A stretch of 45,949 nt of DNA from an uncultured Clostridium sp. (GTDB lineage: Bacteria > Bacillota > Clostridia > TANB77 > CAG-508). The number at the start of each line of letters is the position of its first letter. The first letter of the stretch is position 1. The DNA lies in the NCBI GenBank assembly GCA_947568535.1, contig CANOPF010000005.1:1-45949 (forward strand). The letters are read 5' to 3'. The translations under genes and the position numbers were made by a program. Of this stretch, positions 35,868-44,515 are shown one piece after another. Below the pieces are notes generated by a model that was not told the origin of the DNA, did no database searches, and worked only from the letters and a program-made list of their open reading frames with translations.

Positions 35868-36755
35868 ATGACTATTTATATCGATATTGTATTGATAGAA
35901 AATTTAATAATGAATTCTATTATTTTGTTAGCAACAGGGCTAATCTTAAAAGTAAAAATAAGAATCATAAGAATTATCGTAGCTAGTTTATTAGGTGCAA
36001 TCTATTCTGTTGTATCATATATGTCAATTTTAGAAATATACACCAGTATGATATTAAAAGGGATATTATCCATTGTGATAATTTACATAGCTTTTAATCC
36101 ACAAACGATAAAACAAATGTGGAAAAACCTATTAATATTTTATTTAACTTCATTTGTATTTGGAGGAGCAGCATTTGCTCTTATCTATATTATCAAACCA
36201 CAAGACATATTAATGAAAAATGGGTTATTTTTAGGAACATATCCGCTAAAAACAATTATATTGGGAGCAATTGTTGCCTTTATCCTTATCATAACAGCAT
36301 TTGCTGTGGTTAAAACAAGAATTAGCAAAAAAGATATGTTTTGTAAAATTGAAATACAATTAAAGGGAAAAAAAATAGAAACAACAGCAATGATAGATAC
36401 AGGAAACTTACTTAAAGAGCCAATAACCAATACACCTGTAGTAGTGGTAGAACATACACTTTTATATGATTGTATACCAAAAGAAATCTTAAATCATCTA
36501 GAAGAATGGTTAGGAGGTGAACTTGAACACATACCAGAAGCCATCAAAGAAGAATATATGGCAAAGTTAAAATTTATTCCCTTTTCTTCCTTAGGGAAGC
36601 AAAATGGTATGCTAGTGGGAATAAAAGCGGAACAGATAAAAATAAAAGTAGAGGAAAAAGAAAAAATAAAAGAAAATATCATTATTGGTATTTATGATAA
36701 ATCATTAACCAAAAGAGGTGAATATCGAGCATTAATGGGAATAGAGTTATTATAA
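35868..36755 (+). CDS. spoIIGA: Pro-SigE processing protease SpoIIGA
   Basis: 295 residues. The N-terminal half has five membrane segments (IYIDIVLIENLIMNSIILLATGLIL onward), and the C-terminal half is an aspartic-protease domain with the active-site motif AMIDTGNLLKEPITNTPVVVVE. In the mother-cell membrane SpoIIGA cleaves the pro-sequence of SigE after a signal from the forespore. It is followed by sigE with 54 bases between, the invariant spoIIG arrangement. Upstream elements suggest Spo0A activation. Confidence 0.93.
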   Translation: MTIYIDIVLIENLIMNSIILLATGLILKVKIRIIRIIVASLLGAIYSVVSYMSILEIYTSMILKGILSIVIIYIAFNPQTIKQMWKNLLIFYLTSFVFGGAAFALIYIIKPQDILMKNGLFLGTYPLKTIILGAIVAFILIITAFAVVKTRISKKDMFCKIEIQLKGKKIETTAMIDTGNLLKEPITNTPVVVVEHTLLYDCIPKEILNHLEEWLGGELEHIPEAIKEEYMAKLKFIPFSSLGKQNGMLVGIKAEQIKIKVEEKEKIKENIIIGIYDKSLTKRGEYRALMGIELL

Positions 36756-36809
36756 TTTTTTTGTATAACATAAATAAAAAATATAATCTGTAGAAAAGGG
36801 AGGGAAAAA

Positions 36810-37548
36810 ATGAATATTTTTGAGTTTGTCAAAAATGGAATTAATACAATTTGTGCAAAGTATATCAATGATAAAGAAGAAATAGAATATTTACCAATAT
36901 TTTATATAGCAGGGAGCCAAACGCTTCCGCCACCATTGTCACCAGAAGAAGAAAACGATCTAATTAAACAATTAGATAAAGAAAATAATCTAGAAGTTCG
37001 ACAAAAATTAGTAGAAAGGAATTTAAGATTAGTCGTTTATATTGCGAAAAAATTTGAAAATACAGGTATTGGAATAGAAGATTTAATATCTATTGGTACA
37101 ATTGGACTGATGAAAGGTGTCAATACCTTCAATTCAGATAAAAAGATTAAATTAGCTACATATGCTTCTCGATGTATTGAAAATGAAATTTTAATGTATT
37201 TACGAAAAAATAATAAAATAAAAGGAGAAGTATCTATTGATGAGCCACTAAATAAAGATGGCGATGGAAATGAATTACTTCTTTCCGACATATTAGGAAC
37301 AGAAGCTGATATAACCTCAAGAAATTTAGAGGACGAAGTTGACAAATCATTATTAAGAACTTCTATCAGTAACTTAAATGCAAGAGAAAAGAATATTATG
37401 GAAATGAGATTTGGATTTTTAACAGGAAAAGAGAAAACACAAAAAGAAGTAGCTGATGAATTACGGAATCTCACAAAGTTATATATCTAGATTAGAAAAA
37501 AAGATTATTGGAAAAATGAAAAAAGAAATTGCCAGTAAAATAGGATAA
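36810..37548 (+). CDS. sigE: Sporulation sigma factor SigE precursor, needs +1 shift at CGG
   Basis: Mother-cell sigma factor. With the shift at codon 219 (37464-37466) the product is 245 residues (B. subtilis SigE is 239). N-terminal pro-sequence (about 1-30), region 2 [41 protein letters not shown] and [23 protein letters not shown], region 4 [11 protein letters not shown] then, after the shift, [22 protein letters not shown]. In zero frame the chain ends at a TAG 8 codons after the CGG and loses the recognition helix that binds the -35 element. So an active SigE depends on recoding. Confidence 0.95.
37464..37466 (+). other. CGG recoding site in sigE
   Basis: GAA TTA CGG AAT CTC in zero frame. 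Skipping C gives [16 protein letters not shown], the near-invariant region 4.2 helix. The paralogous sigG at the same place reads DEIGISQAQVSRLEK with no extra base. Confidence 0.93.
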
Positions 37549-37617
37549 AAAACTAAAGCATAAAAGAACCAAATTTGGAAATACTTAAAATAAGTAAATT
37601 CAAAGGAGGTTTTTCTT

Positions 37618-38394
37618 TTGTTGAACAACAAAGTAGAAATATGTGGAGTTAACACATCTAAATTACCAGTATTAAGTAGAGAAGAAAAAGAAGAACTATT
37701 CGTAAAAATAAAAGCAGGAGATAATGAAGCAAGAACAACATTTATTAATGGAAATTTAAGACTAGTACTAAGTGTAATACAAAGATTTTATGGAAGAGGA
37801 GAAGCAGCAGACGATTTATTTCAAGTAGGATGTGTAGGATTAATCAAAGCAATTGATAATTTTGATTTAAGCCAAAATGTACAATTTAGTACTTATGCTG
37901 TACCAATGATAATAGGTGAAGTAAAAAGATATTTAAGAGATAACAATAGTATAAGAGTAAGTAGATCAGTAAGAGATTTAGCCTATAAAGCTATACAATT
38001 TAAAGAAAAATATACGAAAGAACAAGGAAAAGAGCCTAAAATAGATGAAATTGCAAAAGAATTAGGGGTAGAAAAAGAAGAAATAGCTTTTAGTTTTGAC
38101 GCTATACAAGATCCAATTTCTTTACAAGAGCCAATTTATAATGATGGTTCAGAGAGTATCTATGTGATGGATCAAGTAAAGGATAGTAAAAATACAGATG
38201 AAATGTGGACAGAAAAAATGGCAATTGAAGGAGCTTTAAAAAAGTTAAATGAAAAAGAAAGAATGATTGTGATGAAAAGATTTTTTGATGGCAGGACACA
38301 AATGGAAGTAGCTGATGAAATTGGTATATCACAGGCTCAAGTGTCAAGGTTAGAAAAAAGTGCAATTGTTCACATCAAAAGATTCTATAAGTAA
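37618..38394 (+). CDS. sigG: Sporulation sigma factor SigG
   Basis: 258 residues, TTG start 8 bases after AAAGGAGG. Forespore sigma factor: starts with the SigG hallmark NKVEICGVNTSKLPVLSREE, region 2 NGNLRLVLSVIQRFYGRGEAADDLFQVGCVGLIKAIDNFD, region 3 and region 4 DEIGISQAQVSRLEKSAIVHIKRF. Complete in one frame. It lies 69 bases after sigE, as in B. subtilis. A natural internal control for the frame break in sigE. Confidence 0.96.
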   Translation: MLNNKVEICGVNTSKLPVLSREEKEELFVKIKAGDNEARTTFINGNLRLVLSVIQRFYGRGEAADDLFQVGCVGLIKAIDNFDLSQNVQFSTYAVPMIIGEVKRYLRDNNSIRVSRSVRDLAYKAIQFKEKYTKEQGKEPKIDEIAKELGVEKEEIAFSFDAIQDPISLQEPIYNDGSESIYVMDQVKDSKNTDEMWTEKMAIEGALKKLNEKERMIVMKRFFDGRTQMEVADEIGISQAQVSRLEKSAIVHIKRFYK

Positions 38395-38404
38395 TGAAGT
38401 AATA

Positions 38405-38436
38405 GAGAAAGAGAAGTGAAAAAACACTTCTTTTTC
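38405..38436 (+). terminator. Terminator after sigG
   Basis: AGAAGTG, six-A loop, CACTTCT, then TTTTCT. Confidence 0.75.
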
Positions 38437-38507
38437 TAATAAAAGAGGAAATAAAAGAATAAAATATGAATATATATAATAAGTAAAAAATAAAAGGAGA
38501 AAACGAA

Positions 38508-38812
38508 ATGCAAGATAAAGGTTTAGATTTTAAACACAAAGAAGTTGTGAATATCAAGAATGGAAAGAGACTAGGATATGTTCAAGATGTATGTGCTGAT
38601 TTGGAAACAGGAACGATAACTTCTATGATGGTTGCAAGAAAGAGAATAGATATAGACTTAGCAAATCCTCTATAGAAAGTAGATATATAAGTTTTACATT
38701 TTATAGAGTTCGTAAGAAAAAAGAATATGTTACAAGAAAAAATCAAAAAAGGACAGGCTATGTGGTAAAAGAAAAATATTGTTATGATGTAGTTTGTAAA
38801 GTAGAATTATAG
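38508..38812 (+). pseudogene. YlmC/YmxH-like PRC-barrel gene, damaged
   Basis: ATG after AAAAGGAG. Residues 1-45 match the start of YlmC/YmxH sporulation proteins (KHKEVVNIKNGKRLGYVQDV, then DLETGTITSMMV), which usually follow sigG as here. A TAG comes after 55 codons at 38675, earlier than the usual 80 or so. A different frame then stays open across the break to the TAG at 38812 (RYISFTFYRVRKKKEYVTRK...), which does not look like the rest of YlmC. No CGG is present. Most likely a truncated gene or a junction with unrelated sequence. Confidence 0.55.
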
Positions 38813-38872
38813 GTTAAGAAGAGTATATGAAGATATGCTCTTTTAAAATGTGAAAAAATAATAGATAAAAAA

Positions 38873-39208
38873 TTATTTAGATTTTTTTAGATTATCCATC
38901 TTATCTCTAATTCTATCAGAAACAATGCTAGTTTCTTCATAATCAATAACATAAGAACCATTAGAAAGTTTTAGAATATCACCTTCTTTTGCATTAGATG
39001 GAATATTAGAAATAGGAATGTCAGTCATTTTCTTGGTATTTCTATTTTCTAAAATAGCAAAATCACCTTCAAAACGGTCAAGGGTATACATAGGATTAGA
39101 ATTTTTATCTAGATAATTTTTTAATTCATTTATAAAGTTTTCTAGAAAATTATTAGAACTATTTGAAGATATATTTTTACCTAGATTATTGAATAAATCC
39201 AAATTCAT
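38873..39208 (-). CDS. DUF3006-family protein
   Basis: 111 residues from ATG 39208 with AGGAGG upstream. N-terminal 40 residues are polar and Asn-rich. The C-terminal part is the DUF3006 domain: YTLDRFEGDFAILENRNTKKMTDIPISNIPSNAKEGDILKL. This small domain usually accompanies ComEC-type metallo-hydrolases, and one is divergently transcribed next door. Its biochemical role is unknown, possibly a partner of that enzyme. Confidence 0.8.
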   Translation of the reverse strand: MNLDLFNNLGKNISSNSSNNFLENFINELKNYLDKNSNPMYTLDRFEGDFAILENRNTKKMTDIPISNIPSNAKEGDILKLSNGSYVIDYEETSIVSDRIRDKMDNLKKSK

Positions 39209-39362
39209 ATTGAGGAACCTCCTTTCAATGTAAAATGTTAAAGTAATTATACATGCAAAAGCAACATTTTTCAATATTTCTGTAAAAAAATGTAAAAAAG
39301 CTAATTTGGATTATTGAAAAAAGCAAAATAATACAATATAATAATGAAAAAAGGAGAAACAA

Positions 39363-40241
39363 ATGGAGAGAGATAAACGAAATCAAATATCAAAGAAAAT
39401 TGCTAGCATAAGTATTTTGATATTATTAATTGTATTATTAGCACTAATTTCAAATATAACAGATAAAAATTTTGAGTATATAGTTGATGAATCAAAATTA
39501 CAGATTATTTATTTTGATGTAGGACAAGCAGATAGTACATTAATAATGAATAATGGGAAAACTACAGTAATTGATGGAGGTAATGACTCGGATGGAGATG
39601 ACTTAGTAAAATACATAAAATCTCAAAAAATTTCTAAAATCGACACAGTGATAGCGACTCATTTACATGCAGATCATATTGGTGGATTAGATGATATTAT
39701 AGATAATTTTGATATTGGAACAGTTTATATGCCAGATACAATAAATACAGATAAACAAGTAGAAGAATTTTTAGATGCAATGGAAAGAAAGAAGTTAAAT
39801 TATGAAGTACCAGAAGTAGGAGAAAAATTCAAAAATGGATTAGCAGATTGTGAAGTAATGGCTATTGATAATAAGGCAAAAGATTTGAATAATTCATCAA
39901 TTGTAATACAAATGAATTATTTAGAACAGAGGTATTTGTTTATGGGAGATAGCGAAAAAGAAGTAGAAAATTCGAGAGATTGGAATAAAGTAAATGTCTT
40001 AAAAGTAGGACATCATGGCTCAAATACAAGCAGTACAGAAAGATTTTTAAATCAAATAAGACCAGAATTTGCAATTATTTCAGTTGGGTTAAATAATAAA
40101 TATCATCATCCAAGTACAGAAATATTGAATAGATTTAAAAGTTTAAATACATCCATTTATAGAACAGATGAAGATGGTAGTTTATTGTTAGAAAGTGATG
40201 GAAAAGAAAACATAATTAGAAAAATAAAAACGAAATATTAA
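39363..40241 (+). CDS. ComEC-like metallo-beta-lactamase-fold hydrolase
   Basis: 292 residues: N-terminal membrane segment (about 14-32), then the MBL fold outside the membrane. Motifs: IIYFDVGQADSTLI, the zinc motif ATHLHADHIGGLDD (HxHxDH), FMGDSEKE and KVGHHGSNTS, PEFAIISVG. These match the C-terminal domain of ComEC/Rec2 without the channel part. Such proteins are proposed nucleases or phosphodiesterases; substrate not established. Pairs with the DUF3006 gene. Confidence 0.87.
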   Translation: MERDKRNQISKKIASISILILLIVLLALISNITDKNFEYIVDESKLQIIYFDVGQADSTLIMNNGKTTVIDGGNDSDGDDLVKYIKSQKISKIDTVIATHLHADHIGGLDDIIDNFDIGTVYMPDTINTDKQVEEFLDAMERKKLNYEVPEVGEKFKNGLADCEVMAIDNKAKDLNNSSIVIQMNYLEQRYLFMGDSEKEVENSRDWNKVNVLKVGHHGSNTSSTERFLNQIRPEFAIISVGLNNKYHHPSTEILNRFKSLNTSIYRTDEDGSLLLESDGKENIIRKIKTKY

Positions 40242-40419
40242 AAAAGATAAAATTAAGAAGGGCATAAGAAAGCATGTTCTTTTATGTGAAAAAATAAAAG
40301 AACAAAAATTCGTAAAATTATTGAAAATATGTTTGAGATGTGATATAAATATAGAAGATAAAGATAAACTTTTACTATTCAAAAGTTTTAAATAGTGAGA
40401 GTTGGAAAAGAGGTAAGAA

Positions 40420-41268
40420 ATGGAACAAAATAATAGTATTAAATTATTTGAAGATAAAAATATTAGAGTGGCATGGGATGAAGAGGAAGAAAACTGGTAT
40501 TTTTCAGTAGTAGATGTAGTTGGTATTCTTACTGATAATGATTATCAAAAATCGAGAAATTATTGGAAATGGCTTAAAAATAAGCTAAATCAAGAAGGAA
40601 GTGAACTGGTTAGTAATACTAACCAGTTGAAAATGAAAGCATATGATGGGAAATTAAGAGATACAGATGTAATGAATACAGAACAAATTTTAAGATTAGT
40701 CCAATCAATTCCATCAAAGAAAGCAGAACCATTTAAATTATGGCTTGCACAAGTTGGAAAAGAAAGAATTGATGAAGCATACGATCCAGAAATTACAATA
40801 AATAGAGCATTAGATACTTACAGGAAAAAAGGATATTCAGAAGAATGGATTAATCAAAGATTAAAAACAATTGATGTAAGAAAAGAATTTACAGATGAAT
40901 TAAAAAGAGTAGGTGTTAGTAAAAATAAAGATTTTGCTATACTGACTAATATGCTAACCCAAGTTTGGAGTGGATATTCTGTAAAAGAATATAAAAATTT
41001 GAAAGGACTGAGAAAAGAAAATTTGCGTGACAATATGACAAATATGGAGTTAGTTTTAAATATGCTAGCAGAAACATCTTCAACAGAAATATCAAAAAAT
41101 ACAAATGAAAAAGGAATCAAAGGTGCAGAACAATCAGTTATAAAGGGTGGCAACATTGCTAAACTTGCTAGAGAACAGTTAGAAAAAGAGACAGGAAAAA
41201 AAGTGATTTCTAACAAAAATGCCAAAGAAATAAGGAAATTAACTGAAGGAACTAATGAAGAAGTATAA
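40420..41268 (+). CDS. BRO-N antirepressor-type protein
   Basis: 282 residues. BRO-N domain at 1-115 (IKLFEDKNIRVAWDEEEENWYFSVVDVVGILT ... DTDVMNTEQILRLVQSIPSKKAEPFKLWLAQVG), followed by a helical C-terminal region (EITINRALDTYRKKGYSEEWI ...). Typical of phage antirepressors and DinD-like proteins in mobile DNA. Ribosome-binding site AGAGG. A 12-bp inverted repeat (40604-40615 with 40617-40628) lies within the gene. First gene of the accessory island. Confidence 0.82.
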   Translation: MEQNNSIKLFEDKNIRVAWDEEEENWYFSVVDVVGILTDNDYQKSRNYWKWLKNKLNQEGSELVSNTNQLKMKAYDGKLRDTDVMNTEQILRLVQSIPSKKAEPFKLWLAQVGKERIDEAYDPEITINRALDTYRKKGYSEEWINQRLKTIDVRKEFTDELKRVGVSKNKDFAILTNMLTQVWSGYSVKEYKNLKGLRKENLRDNMTNMELVLNMLAETSSTEISKNTNEKGIKGAEQSVIKGGNIAKLAREQLEKETGKKVISNKNAKEIRKLTEGTNEEV

Positions 41269-41367
41269 TCTAAAAAAATTAAATTATTCAGATAGAAGGA
41301 TATAGATTAATCTGTACCTTCTATTTTTATGCAAAAAATTAAGTTTAAGAAAGTGAGAGTGATATTT

Positions 41368-41962
41368 ATGAAAAGAGAAGAAATTATAGAATCAATTAAG
41401 AAAATTGAAAAAATAAGCAATGAAGTAGTGCAAACAAAAGAAAAAATAAAAGATGAGGAATTAGAAAAATATTTTTGTAAACTAGAAAAAGTAAGAATGG
41501 ATATGTATGATGCAGTAATGCAAGAAAATTTGTGGAGAGAATTTATGGAAGATGAAGTAACAGAATTTATCGACTATGACTACAGAGCAAAAGTAGAAGA
41601 TGATATATTAAAAATTTATATTCCAGAAAAGATTCCACTAATCAAAAAAGGTGCAAATTATACTCGGAAAACGAATTACAAATAATATTGCTAGAATAAC
41701 AAGAAAATATGAAGAACTATTTTATGATAAATTCACAATAACAATTATAAAAATATATGATGATGGAAAGATATGGGATGCAGATAATAGAAATGTAAAA
41801 CCAATTCAAGATGGATTAATACATGGAAAAATAATCAAAGATGACAATATTTATTGTTCCTGTTATATGGTACAAGGATATTATTCGGATAAACCATATG
41901 CAGAAGTTTATGTGCTATCAGCAGATGAAATAACAAAAATAATTAACAAAAGAATAAGATAA
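41368..41962 (+). CDS. RusA-like Holliday-junction resolvase, needs +1 shift at CGG
   Basis: Begins MKREEIIESIKKIEKISNEV, with a helical N-terminal extension of about 70 residues, a strand region (DDILKIYIPEKIPLIKKGANYT), and then after the shift at 41665-41667 the RusA core GKRITNNIARITRKYEELF and KIWDADNRNVKPIQDGLIHGKIIKDDN, which carries the acidic D-x-DN..K....D..L and DD residues of RusA. Product about 197 residues. In zero frame it ends 7 codons after the CGG, before any catalytic residue. RusA enzymes resolve four-way junctions in phages and mobile DNA. The N-terminal extension is unusual. Confidence 0.78.
41665..41667 (+). other. CGG recoding site in the RusA-like gene
   Basis: TAT ACT CGG AAA ACG AAT in zero frame. 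Skipping C gives ANYT-GKRITNN and joins the N-terminal region to the catalytic core. Confidence 0.85.
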
Positions 41963-41976
41963 ACATATATACAAAT

Positions 41977-42022
41977 ATAGCAAAATTTTAGTAAAAAAAT
42001 TAAAATAAATTTTGCTATGTTT
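41977..42022 (+). terminator. Terminator after the RusA-like gene
   Basis: ATAGCAAAATTT and AAATTTTGCTAT (41977-41988, 42007-42018), 18-base loop, weak T tract. Confidence 0.5.
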
Positions 42023-42088
42023 GATTTTATAAGAAATTAAGTAATACCAAGAGTTTTAATAGAAAATAACTAAAAGAAATCGTCTAGA

Positions 42089-42121
42089 GTAGAGGGGACA
42101 TATACAATATGTGCCCTCTAC
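42089..42121. promoter_or_regulatory. 15-bp hairpin in the leader of the next gene
   Basis: Arms 42089-42103 and 42107-42121 pair except for one G-G, with loop ACA. It lies 52 bases before the start codon, has no T tract, and is unlike a terminator. Confidence 0.5.
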
Positions 42122-42172
42122 AAGTGTGCCATTTAAGGAAGGTACGATTAAAAAAATATGGAGGTGATTTAG

Positions 42173-43123
42173 ATGAGAAGTGGAATGACATTGCAGAATA
42201 GAGATATAGAATTATTAATATTTTTAGGAAAGTATAGAATAATATCATTAGATAATACAAGATATATTTATGAAACGAAGACATATCAAGAAAAAAGAAT
42301 GGTATTATTAGCAAAACATGACTATGTAAGAAGATTAAAACACAGATATATTACATTAGGAAGTAAAGGAAAAGAATATTTATTAGAAAACGGATTTGAA
42401 GTGAGAAACCATTGTAGAAATCAAAACAATAGGGAAAGATTAAATGTAATAAGTGATATAGCAAGTTGTTTGATACAAGATAATTTAACTTTTATACCTA
42501 GTTGGAACATGAAAAAAGAAGATGAACCTACAACATATTCTAGAAGATATATTGGAAATTTAGATTACAATGAGGAAAATTTTTTAGTATATGCAGTGTA
42601 TGAAGGAAAAGATGATAAATATATAAAATCAATTTATTACGATATAAGAAAAGAAAATGGATATGCCAATGCCATGATATTTACAAATAACATAGAAAAA
42701 ATACTATTACATGAAAAAGGATTTTATTTTGGAAACAAATATACAATTTTAATTCCTTACGATGAATATGGTAAATTTTTAATGAGGAATAATTATGCAA
42801 TAAGGCACAGTATTTATTTAAGAATTAAGGAAATGTATGATGTAGAATTATCAGACTTTAGATTGGCAGATTTAAAAGTAGATGATGACAATTATATTGT
42901 AATCATGCCATTAATAAATATGGAAATATTAGCAAGATTGCACTACTATTTTAATGAAAATGAGAATTATAAAAATATTTACATATTTGGATTAGAAGAA
43001 TACGAAAGTGTAATCGAGCAATATTTACCTAAATGTGAATATCAAGGTTTAAGCAAAAGAAAGATAGATGAATTATTAATAAAATATAGAGAAACTGGAG
43101 GTGAAGAAGATGAATCTTTATAA
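42173..43123 (+). CDS. Replication-relaxation-like protein
   Basis: 316 residues, ATG after GGAGGTGATTTAG. N-terminal winged helix (MTLQNRDIELLIFLGKYRIISLDNTRYIY ... RRLKHRYITLGSKGKEYLL), then a larger alpha/beta domain with YAVYEGKDDKYIKSIYYDIRKEN and later KNIYIFGLEEYE. It fits the replic-relax class of plasmid/ICE proteins that pair with replication or mobilisation genes, though metal-binding residues are not obvious. It overlaps the RepA-like gene by 14 bases. Confidence 0.65.
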   Translation: MRSGMTLQNRDIELLIFLGKYRIISLDNTRYIYETKTYQEKRMVLLAKHDYVRRLKHRYITLGSKGKEYLLENGFEVRNHCRNQNNRERLNVISDIASCLIQDNLTFIPSWNMKKEDEPTTYSRRYIGNLDYNEENFLVYAVYEGKDDKYIKSIYYDIRKENGYANAMIFTNNIEKILLHEKGFYFGNKYTILIPYDEYGKFLMRNNYAIRHSIYLRIKEMYDVELSDFRLADLKVDDDNYIVIMPLINMEILARLHYYFNENENYKNIYIFGLEEYESVIEQYLPKCEYQGLSKRKIDELLIKYRETGGEEDESL

Positions 43124-43976
43124 AATAGATGAGACACTACAGCATTCATATTATCAAATGCCACAAGAATTGTTTTGTAATGAAAAATATAAAAAATTAA
43201 GTATAGAAGCAAAAGTAATCTATGCGTTTTTACTAAATAGAATGAACCTATCAAGAATGAATAAATGGATTAATGATAAAGGAGAAATTTATTTAATTTA
43301 TACTAGAAAAGAGATACAAAGTAAATTAAATTTAAGTGATAAACCAGTAACAAGAGCATTTAAAGAACTAAGAGAATCTAACCTAATAAAAGAAGAAAAG
43401 CAAGGATTTGGAAAGCCTAATTTAATTTATATAGGTAAGATTGAACACGAAGAATTGCAGATTAATGATATTAATACAGATGATTATATAGAAATGGATA
43501 ATCTACTAACAGATAATCGAATAAAAGAAGATTATTGTGTAGGAAAAAATACGATTTTAGAAACAGAAAATTTACGAGCAAATAAGAAAGATAATAAAAA
43601 ACATAAAAATAATAATATAGATGTTAGTCAGTCTGAAATAGAAACAAAAAATTTAGAAGCTATAAAACAGAAATGTGAGTTATATTTATTTAAAGAAAGT
43701 CAAAGAAATATTATAGAAAATACATTAGACATTATGTTTTATTCAAATAACTTAAAAATAGGACAAGCAGTTTTACCACAGGAAGTAGTTAGAAGTAGAA
43801 TGCAGTTATTAAATGCTTCTATTATTTTTTATGCCTTTGACAAATTAAATTATTTGAAACAAGATAGTCAAATACATAATAGTACCAATTTTATGATTAG
43901 TTGTTTGTATAATGCAATTACAGAGTATTATTCTGATAGTGATTTGCAGTTTAGAATTGATTATGGAAATGGATAA
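43110..43976 (+). CDS. RepA-type replication initiator
   Basis: 288 residues from ATG 43110, 6 bases after GGAGGTG (a GTG at 43101 overlaps that site). N-terminal RepA domain: YYQMPQELFCNEKYKKLSIEAKVIYAFLLNRMNLS ... EIYLIYTRKEIQSKLNLSDKPVTRAFKELRESNLIKEEKQGFGKPN, a winged helix. The centre is polar and lysine-rich, the C-terminus helical. A degraded relative is at 7441-7819. Initiators of this kind belong to plasmids and integrated plasmid-like elements, so the island may be one. Confidence 0.78.
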   Translation: MNLYKIDETLQHSYYQMPQELFCNEKYKKLSIEAKVIYAFLLNRMNLSRMNKWINDKGEIYLIYTRKEIQSKLNLSDKPVTRAFKELRESNLIKEEKQGFGKPNLIYIGKIEHEELQINDINTDDYIEMDNLLTDNRIKEDYCVGKNTILETENLRANKKDNKKHKNNNIDVSQSEIETKNLEAIKQKCELYLFKESQRNIIENTLDIMFYSNNLKIGQAVLPQEVVRSRMQLLNASIIFYAFDKLNYLKQDSQIHNSTNFMISCLYNAITEYYSDSDLQFRIDYGNG

Positions 43977-44101
43977 TAAATTTACAATAAAATGTTGTAA
44001 AATACTAGCAATTTTATGTAATTTATGATATAAAATGGTAAATAGAAAAAACAATATAAAATCTGTTTATATTGAAATTATAATTTTAGAGGATTTAATT
44101 T

Positions 44102-44515
44102 ATGATAGATTTTGAATATAAGGAAAATATCCAAATTGAAAAAGAAGAATTAATAGAGTTATTTAAATCTGTTAATTGGAAAACAGCAGAATATCCTAAT
44201 AGATTATATAAAGCAATAGAAAATAGTAGTTATACTATATCAGCATGGAATAACGATAAACTAATTGGATTATTATCAGCAATAGATGATGGCAATATTA
44301 ATGTATTTTTAACATATTTATTAATAAAACCTCAATATCAAAAGTTAGGAATTGGAAAAAAGATGATGAGCAATTTTTGCAATCATTATAAAGGGTTTGG
44401 TAGAAGAATATTAACTACAGAATTAGATAAAGAAGATTACTACAAGAAATTTGGTTTTTCAATTGAAGGAATAGCAATGTTTAATAAAGATTGGAAGAAT
44501 GATATTAATGGATAG
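44102..44515 (+). CDS. GNAT acetyltransferase
   Basis: 137 residues, compact GNAT domain: YTISAWNNDKLIGLLSAIDDG, then VFLTYLLIKPQYQKLGIGKKMMSNF with the acetyl-CoA loop Q-x-x-G-I-G-K, and YYKKFGFSIEGIAMFNK. Substrate unknown. No strong Shine-Dalgarno (GAGGA at 44090-44094, 7 bases before the ATG). Its end overlaps the SDR gene by 8 bases. Confidence 0.85.
   Translation: MIDFEYKENIQIEKEELIELFKSVNWKTAEYPNRLYKAIENSSYTISAWNNDKLIGLLSAIDDGNINVFLTYLLIKPQYQKLGIGKKMMSNFCNHYKGFGRRILTTELDKEDYYKKFGFSIEGIAMFNKDWKNDING

Noticed and set aside
9964..41962. Sequencing error as a blanket explanation for the seven frame breaks
   Set aside because: All seven are the same class of change (an extra C making CGG), none is in a homopolymer, and in-frame CGG is otherwise absent from host-like genes. 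A systematic base-calling artefact cannot be excluded without raw reads.
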